NCBI RefSeq assembly: GCF_902150065.1
Contig: NC_043990.1
Location: 14,595,699-14,659,698, forward strand
Length of the DNA stretch: 64,000 bases
Origin: Myripristis murdjan
Lineage: Eukaryota; Chordata; Actinopteri; Holocentriformes; Holocentridae
Direction: 5' to 3'
Position numbers and translations under genes: made by a program. The notes under the pieces were generated by a model, which did no database searches, had not been told where the DNA came from, and saw nothing but the letters and a program-made list of their open reading frames with translations. Positions 56,900 to 64,000 of the stretch are shown in pieces; the stretch's first letter is position 1; each line of letters opens with the position of its first letter.

Positions 56900-57445
56900 C
56901 TTTTACACAGCCTGCTCAAGGCGGCAATGTTGCACCATTATTCCACCTCGCCATTCTGTATAAAACATATGAACATAGAACGGGGGAGGGGAATTGTTGT
57001 TCAGCGTTAAAACGATAATGGAGGTAGTTACAGAGATGAGTTGATGTTTGTGTTGATTGGTGTGATGTTTTCATGATATGTTTCGTGTGTGACCCACCAC
57101 CAGGGCATTTAAAAAGAATGGTGTGTTAACAGCCAACATTAACCTCTGCTTCGGCGTCCCCATGGCTTGTGTGTTGATTCACCCATGTTTGATCCTGCTC
57201 AACACACAGTTCACCCTCCATTTTTTAGAAAACAGTGTCGCTGCCTGGCGTGTGCATTATACGTCACACTACATGCCAACATTGTTGTGTTACAAGCCAC
57301 ACTTCTGCTCATGGCTCTGCTTCTGGAACGCCGGCATTCTGTCTAAAATCACGCACTGTTGGCTTTTGTTCAGTGTAAAAAAAACAAAGCATATTGAAAG
57401 GTCTTCATTATGGCAGTATTGCAGGATCTTTGTTTAAAACAAGCT
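56900..57445 (+). repeat. Interspersed repeat, copy A (likely non-autonomous DNA element)
   Basis: Shares ordered similarity with copy B at 58185-58640. Anchors are CAGTGTCGCTGCCTGGCGTG, CATTCTGTCTAAAATCACGC and TTCATTATGGCAGTATTGCA. A 104-codon frame across it (57123-57437) is accidental, since copy B does not keep it. Ends and superfamily are not resolved. Confidence 0.75.
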
Positions 57446-58184
57446 AATGTCACATGATTTTTTTTTTTTTTTTTTTTTTTTGCATTTTTATGTGTCTTTT
57501 TGGCCATTTATTATGAGAGGAGATGCGTATTTATATGATCATGCAAGCAGAGACTATAAAGACACAGAGCTGATAGCAAACTCCTGAGCATCTGCGATCT
57601 CAAGTTGTGCTAGGATAGGAAAGGTTCGCTATGCAAAACTGAGGGTTGCTTGAGGTATGCACTGTTTAGACTCAAATCACAAAAATGTAATATAACCACA
57701 TAATTTATCAGTAAATTCTGATGATGATGACAACCATAGACTCAACCTTCAAAGTCTGTGCGAGTCCATTTCAATGCCATTTTATACCGACAATATTTAC
57801 ATGCACAAAAAACAGATTATTTTGAGTAACCAGGTCAAGGTAGAGAATATGATTACCCAAAACACCAGTTTACATGCACTAGAAAGCATTGCAATTCAGA
57901 ACACTAAACTTTAAGCTTTAGCTTATTGGCTGTAGTGGTCTGATCTATCAATATTTCCTTGGGTGTGGAAAGTTTTTTTTTTTTTTAAGGTCATGGTTTG
58001 GTGGTGCAGACTTCTGTCTCACAGTCATGGTTTGGTATGTTTTGATGCAGCAGACATTTTTCCATTCTATGACTGCCCAATTAGACTGAGGTATTATCAG
58101 CTCATGTACTTAAAAACCCATCATCTGAATAACAGCAAAAGGTGATCTGATGGAGTTATTCTAGAGAGAAGAAAGTCCATAGCC

Positions 58185-58640
58185 CCCTTTATACAACCTG
58201 TTCAAGGTGTGAATGTAGCGCTATTGTTTCTTCTTGCCGCCTTGCTGGGACAAAGGTGTGATATTTGATAATGTCTTATGTGTGCGACCTGCCACTGGGG
58301 GATTTAAAAAGCAGCTAGCAGCAGTTAGCAGCTACTTTACTTGAGTTTGAAGAGTGGTATAAATGTGCGTGTCTAGCAAAAGCACCTCAACACTCAGTCA
58401 GCCATTGCTTCGGAAGCAGTGTCGCTGCCTGACGTGTAAGTTACATGTCACACTATGTGCTGACGCTGTTGTGTTACACGTCACGCCTCTGCTTCCTGAT
58501 CTCTGGCATGCTGTCTAAAATCACACAGCATTCAGCCAGCTTTGTTTGGTTGAGTGTAACAAAAACAAAGGCGGTGTAATGACAGGTCCTCATTATGGCA
58601 GTGTCACAGGATCTCTGTGTTAAAAGGGCTCATGTCAGGC
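58185..58640 (+). repeat. Interspersed repeat, copy B
   Basis: Aligned to copy A in the same order and orientation, with anchors CAGTGTCGCTGCCTGACGTG, CATGCTGTCTAAAATCACAC and CTCATTATGGCAGTGTCACA. Copies differ by many substitutions and small indels, so both are old or derive from distinct subfamilies. Confidence 0.75.
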
Positions 58641-60271
58641 TGTCCTGCAGACATCAGTAGCTTGATCCCTCTGGCTTTCAAGTAAGCAGTTTTCTGTAAT
58701 GTTCCTGCTTATAAATTGCTTATTTGTGACACTAATCAAAACACTGTGAGCTGTCGAAACAAGTCTTGTAACACAATCGTTAGTTCAAGTTCAAATGAAA
58801 ACATGCTTTCAAGGGGCTTTCTGCAGACTGAGTTTTTTTTGTAATTAGGAAGACAGAAAACAAGGCTATAGTTCTGCTAATTAGTTTATCCGCTTAATGA
58901 ACTTGAATGAACTTAGTTTCACTCTGGCTGCATTCATTCAGTTCGCATACCATGACCAAGTTACACTTCTTGCAGAATCATTATTTTCATTGGCATAGGA
59001 TAGTATATTTGTACGGGCAAAGATCACTTTACATGGCTGCTTAATTAATTTATTAAAATGGTAGCATACAGCCTGCAAGTTAGATATGACGCTAGAATAA
59101 TTCAAAGCCCTAGCTATTCATGTGTGTCCTGAAAAAATATGAGTTTAATCAAATTTCTCTGAACTGCCAGTGCCTTCAGTGGAGAAAGCAAAGCTGTTCC
59201 CATTATTTTTGGCAATTTCTGACATATAGCATGAATCAGATTGTGAATGTTTCCCCATTTCCCTATTACCAAATATTATCAGTCTTTGGCAGTGAGGAGG
59301 TTTTCTGATGTGGATGTCCTTCTGTAGCCTTTGATGTCAGAATGTGTGAGATAGAGTAGACTCAGGTAGGCTGACAGGCACAGAGAGAACAATATGCGAA
59401 AAATAAGCTATACTATGCTGCCTGTGGTTGCTCTACAGTAGGCTAATACAGGCGTGGTAGTGGTGTGTGTGTGTGTGTGTGTGTAAATTGCAGAGCAGTC
59501 CAGGAGGCCTGTATTTATAGTAACACTTGACTACACTCCGAGATCTTACAGCAGTAGGACACTACACTGCAGGAACTCCATTATGTTCTTCTCTGCTCTA
59601 TTTTATTCTCTCTTTTTTTCAGCATTCAGCAGAGTTGCGCCCTGTTTCTTTGTGATTTTTCTGCTGTTGCATTCTATACTGCTATATGCTATTTATTCTT
59701 CTTGTCTGTTCTATTTTATTCTATTCTATCCTGGGCAAAAGCAGAAACTCTGGGAGAAAGACAGTGTTACAAAGCCAGCAGTCTAGTGTCAGTAGATTGC
59801 AGTCTGCAGTGTGACTCATAATGACTCTAATCACTGATGATACCTATCAGTACAGATACACACTGTGTATGTGTCTGTGTGTGTGGGTGGAGGTATGTGT
59901 GGGTTTTGAATGAGTGTGTGTGTACTTAATATGTGTGTCATGGGGATTTCATGCTTCCAAGTAAAGTGATTTGTTTGGGAGGAAAAGAACCTCTCCTACT
60001 TTTTTCCTATGCAACTTGACCAATTAAAAAAAAAATGTGTACGCCTTTTTTTCTGGAAAACAGCAGTGGTAGTGTCTTCAGTGATGGGCCACTTCATACC
60101 TGCTGGTTAAGTTGATGCACTGACAGCCTGTCCATTCAGCTGTGTGGGGAGAAGGGTCATCCTGTTATTGAATAATGGTGTTTTCTTCACTTGACTGAAA
60201 TAAATTTATAGTCAAACAACTTACAAATTCACCTCATGCATCAAGAAGAAAACATTTATAGTTGAACTAAC

Positions 60272-60273
<2 letters not shown>

Positions 60274-60358
<85 letters not shown>
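60274..60358. repeat. (TG)n microsatellite
   Basis: About 42 TG units with one CG interruption. Confidence 0.95.
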
Positions 60359-60361
<3 letters not shown>

Positions 60362-60505
60362 GACTGTATGTTTCCTAATTGGGTGCTTCTGTGGTCCTGA
60401 ATACATATGTGTGTCTGCTCTATAAATTCTGCTTCTATTGAAGTTATCCCCCTCATCCTCCTGCATGTGGTTTCAGCTGCGAAGGAAAGGGATATATATG
60501 CGGAT

Positions 60506-60559
<54 letters not shown>
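60506..60559. repeat. (TG)n microsatellite
   Basis: About 27 TG units. Another CA tract of opposite sense lies at about 60660-60689, so two complementary tracts face each other at a distance of about 100 bases. Confidence 0.95.
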
Positions 60560-60560
<1 letters not shown>

Positions 60561-60660
60561 ATGTATGTTTGTGTGTGTCTGCAGGCAGGAAGGCTGAATG
60601 AAGGTCCATTCCTTGTGCTTCTGGATTGGTTGCATTCAGGAAGCAACCCCCACAATCGTC

Positions 60661-60694
<34 letters not shown>

Positions 60695-61005
60695 GCACTT
60701 ACTGTACATCCTAAAACATGCTGTGTCCCTCAGGAGCTGAAAGGAAAACGCCTTCTTCCTCTCAACACCAGCAATACACTCAGATGTGTATGTGTGTTGC
60801 TGTGCTGAGATAATGACTATGTTTACCCAACAAAACTCAGGTTGTGTCAGTTGAAAATATCTGTTGCACTACTTAGCTGTGCGGTTTTGTGTGTGTATTT
60901 GCTGCTGTGAATGGCCAAAGACAATAAGACAATGCCGGTGCATGGTCGACATCTGTCACCTGCACCGGTGTGTGTGTGCATGCATGTGGTGGTGTGTATT
61001 GGCTG

Positions 61006-61330
61006 CTACAGCTGTGAAATGACACAAAAATGGATATTCTCTTGGACCATTCGCCCAATAGTTCCAGCACCCCTGCTGATGTTCTCGTCAAAAGGGAGAA
61101 ACGTCCGTCCTCCCATGGCCAGTTTATGTGAGACTGCTTTGATCTCTTCCTGTGTGGAAATGCTCTTTTTGATTTCTTTCCCTGTAAGGAGGTCAGGGTC
61201 AGAGCTCAGCACCGCCACTGGAACTGGTAAGGATTCATAGTCCTTTTTCACTGAGGCTTGTGCCAATCTGTGAACAGTTCTTGGAGTTTTAATGGCAAAA
61301 ATGCTGGTACTCGGCAGGGGATATCAGGGG
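61006..61330 (-). other. Unassigned open frame
   Basis: A minus-strand frame is open from about 61330 to a stop at 61006, roughly 105 codons. It includes YPLPSTSIFAIKTPRTVHRL, VKKDYESLPVPVAVLSSDP, LLTGKEIKKSISTQEEIKAV and MGGRTFLPFDENISRGAG. The composition is protein-like and not low-complexity, but I recognise no family. It lacks a good ATG at its start and has no confirmed splice sites. It could be a fragment of an old transposon or retrocopy, or a chance frame. Confidence 0.25.
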
Positions 61331-61429
61331 ATATTGGCCCATTCGTTGAGAAACCCTGCCTCAGAGAATGCCCCCATCCATAATCGTGATATGGCTGTTC
61401 ATTCAACTCTCAAGCCGATGTAAATGCAG

Positions 61430-61560
61430 ACTGGTTAAGGGCAAGCACTGTCCTAGCACCAGCACTGGCACTATGCCTGTGGCAAAGGGCTATTGGTGTC
61501 TTGCTCAGGGACACATCAGCAGAGTGGATGTCTACTGTCATGCGAGCTTGAACCTAGCCA
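61430..61560. repeat. Possible fish interspersed-repeat fragment
   Basis: The text around GTGTCTTGCTCAGGGACACA (61498-61517) recalls the 'cttgctcaagggcacctc' block of a common fish repeat. Boundaries and family are not determined. Confidence 0.3.
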
Positions 61561-61890
61561 TATTCAAGGTTCTCTACTCACTGTTCAGCCTGCTGCCATC
61601 CTAACTCTTACAATGAACATGCCTTCTCAGGGTCAGCTCTTAGTTGCACATATCAGCAGTCTTGGTAATGTTGATAAGTTGAAGGTCCTGACATTTGTCA
61701 GCCTTGGACAGGCTCCTACTGTCAGTGGCTGCACACTCTTCCAAAAGAGCCAAGCAGCTCGTGAAACTGCTCAGTGTCCTCAGTAATGAATAGCCAGACT
61801 GTGAGGTGGAGATATCCTCTGTATCTTTTACACTCCTAAATCACATTGTACCTCATAAGTATTTGAATCCCAAGAAGTGTATAATGTAAC

Positions 61891-61926
<36 letters not shown>

Positions 61927-64000
61927 GTGTGTGTGTGCTTGGATTCTTTGCCCTGTCTGCCAGTTTGTTTGAGTAGTTTTGCTTTCCACATGCTGTTCAA
62001 TGCCACATTCATTCTACAGTCACTGGTATCAAAACGCGTACAGTGGGTTTATAGAAGCCAGCATATTTTATTTTTTTCTCTGCCTTCAATGTGTGACACA
62101 TAAAAAACTGGCTGTTATTCTGAACTGCTTCAGAACATCTGCACTGTTTTGTGTCCCTGTCTTTCTTGGTTTAATACAGTTGTTCAAGTGTGTGTGTGTG
62201 TATGTGTATGTGTGTGTGCTGGTAGACAGACCAGTGGGCAGCATAGCGTGCTTACTGCGTGTAAGAACTGAAATTTGCCACAATGGCAGGAAATGACATC
62301 ATAGTTAATGACTTGTCCGTCCTTTGGGCACGCACATGCATGCGCGCAAACACACACACACATACACGCACACACACACACACACACTGATAGCTACCTA
62401 TAGTCAGGCAGGTCCCTGGTGCACAGTGTCAGTAAGTGATGAATGAATGTGGAACACAAGGACTCCTTGTAGTTGCCGCTGTGTGTGTGTGTGTGTGCAT
62501 TCATAAAGGACAGTACATGCTCCTTGACTTAATTAAAATGCCTCAGTAAAACAATCATTATTCTCATTATTTTATGGTTTCTGTGTTTTGGATTATAAAT
62601 GCTACACTCCTGCTCACCATCTGCATTAAAACATTGATAGCGCAGATTTTTTGTGAATTTCTGCCTTTCGCCTAGCATCCTTCATTCATGTTTGCACAAG
62701 AACCTTTTGCTTCTCTGCTCCTGATGCAGTGACAGTATTGTAGCGTAGAAAGTGTAGATATTGTAAATAACTGCACCCCCCTCCCCATGTGTATGCGTGG
62801 TAGTGGAGAGGACGGTCAGGGTAATTACATAGCAGTGAGTCAGAGGGGGAGAAAAAGAAAGAAGTAATTGTTAGGCTTTGTCGTGCTGACATACAGAGAG
62901 AAAGAGGTGGGAGGAGGAGAGAGCTGGGTGGAGAGAAGACAGGGATATATAGACAGAGAGAGAGAGAGGTCTTGAACTTATTGTGTCTGCAACTTTAAAA
63001 CCCATGAGAACTTTATGTTCACACCGTGCCAATAACACACCCTACCAAGTACACAGACAATGTTTAATCGCTCAGGAGGACAGAAATCAAGCATTGTTCT
63101 TTTAGCTTTTGTCTGTATGGATTTCAGAGATTTTTGTTCAATCAGTAGTCGTTGGCAGTAGGATAAATTATCGTCATATTCGTTTTGTGGGCCTGGATTG
63201 GGTTGTGTCTGTCCGTCTTTGTATCTGCACATCAAACATGGTATCTCTGGTGACTAAATTTAACAAATTCTCAGAGACCACAGTTTGAACCTGTAGTTTA
63301 AAAACATCATAGATTGATCTGATGGCGATGCTGTAATAAAATGCCTACATTTCAAATTCTGAAACATCATAACTGCTACATTTATTAATCAGAATATGAT
63401 GAAATGTGTAGGAATGCTGCATTTTTTTAAAAAATCCACTGATTGGTGTAGTATAATTAAAGAACACTATTTTTCTCTCTAAATGCCTATCTCAGACATC
63501 ACTCGTCTTATGTAGATGAAATTTGGAAGCTGGTACATTTTTGCATTATACTGCTTGGCCTAGTGGAGGAGTTATAATTCAAGGTCAGAACGTCAAACTA
63601 ATTGCTGCATCATAAGTTTGATTCACACAAAACTTAAATCCATCTGTCTTTACAAACTATTCTAATCAGCTTGAAGTTGGTGATGTGTTATTCTTACAAG
63701 TTTGGTTAAAATTTAATCAGATCTGCACTCTGTGATATACAGGTGTAGGGAGGTAAAATCTGTATCTGGTATAAAACCACCGTCTGTGCTTGCATGGCAG
63801 CCCACTGATGCCAAGATGTACATCTTCATATTATCAAATGACACAATATATTGTTGTCCTTTTAAGTTTGGTTCCTTCAGCACCATAAACAAATAAACAA
63901 TGCCTGACTTTCCACTGTTTTTTCCTAAAAATGCTGTTGATTGGTGCATGGTACATGCAGTAATGTGTGTATCATTATAATTCAAAATGGAAAAACCGAG

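Larger units (their letters stand above)
55397..64000. other. Probable first intron of the rightward gene; no coding exon recognised
   Basis: No frame shows FERM, kinase or other recognisable domain text. The stretch holds two diverged copies of an interspersed repeat, poly(T) at 57460-57481, long TG tracts, and AT-rich unassigned DNA to the window end. If the ptk2 guess is right this is its large first intron. Confidence 0.4.

Noticed and set aside
57123-57437. Plus-strand 104-codon frame
   Set aside because: It lies within repeat copy A, and copy B does not preserve it.
62978-63985. Minus-strand frames with 'TQPNPGPQ' suggesting LINE or RNA-virus-like text
   Set aside because: The single short match is weak, the rest of the frames show no domain, and the region is plain AT-rich DNA.

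Overview
This window reads as vertebrate nuclear DNA, almost certainly from a ray-finned (teleost) fish. The main evidence is a spliced, 29-coding-exon gene matching vertebrate DENND3, dense (CA)n/(TG)n and (GA)n microsatellites, a tRNA-derived SINE with the tail typical of fish, internally deleted Tc1 and hAT-type DNA transposons, and pieces of non-LTR retrotransposons. No bacterial, viral, CRISPR or organellar feature was seen.

Layout. 1-1130 is a decayed LINE fragment on the plus strand. 1.1-12.2 kb has no recognisable gene. 12.24-12.6 kb is a pyrimidine-rich simple repeat, followed by a CpG-rich promoter-like block (12.68-13.06 kb) that seems to fire leftwards through a candidate non-coding first exon. 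13.10-13.96 kb is a TATC microsatellite split by a 707-bp Tc1-type transposon. A SINE lies at 16.3 kb. From about 44.6 kb down to about 17.4 kb, on the minus strand, runs dennd3. Its start codon is at 40642 and its stop at 19433. All 29 coding exons could be joined in frame, giving a predicted 1261-residue protein with a tripartite DENN module, a helical linker, a PH-like domain and a C-terminal WD40 propeller. Its introns hold a 12-bp two-letter minisatellite, a 110-bp CA tract and a hAT-type element.

The dennd3 5' end and candidate promoter lie at about 44.3-44.65 kb. Beyond it comes an array of seven near-identical tRNA-His(GTG) genes (47.1-53.4 kb), all on the plus strand. The first three look like recent tandem duplicates. 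A 5'-truncated LINE and a small inverted-repeat element sit inside the array. At 55.0-55.4 kb a TG/GA tract leads into a YY1-type promoter and a probable non-coding first exon on the plus strand. From knowledge of the human DENND3 neighbourhood (PTK2 lies head-to-head with DENND3) this may be the fish ptk2 promoter, but no coding exon lies in the window to prove it. The rest (55.4-64 kb) is probably first-intron or intergenic DNA with two diverged copies of one interspersed repeat, long TG tracts and one unassigned open frame.

How the parts relate: DENND3 is a Rab12 guanine-nucleotide exchange factor working in membrane traffic and autophagy. The tRNA array sits in the gap between dennd3 and the right-hand promoter and may mark a chromatin boundary (inference). 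The most notable patterns are the tRNA-His array and a strand-polarised placement of CA and UG repeats against dennd3 splice sites.
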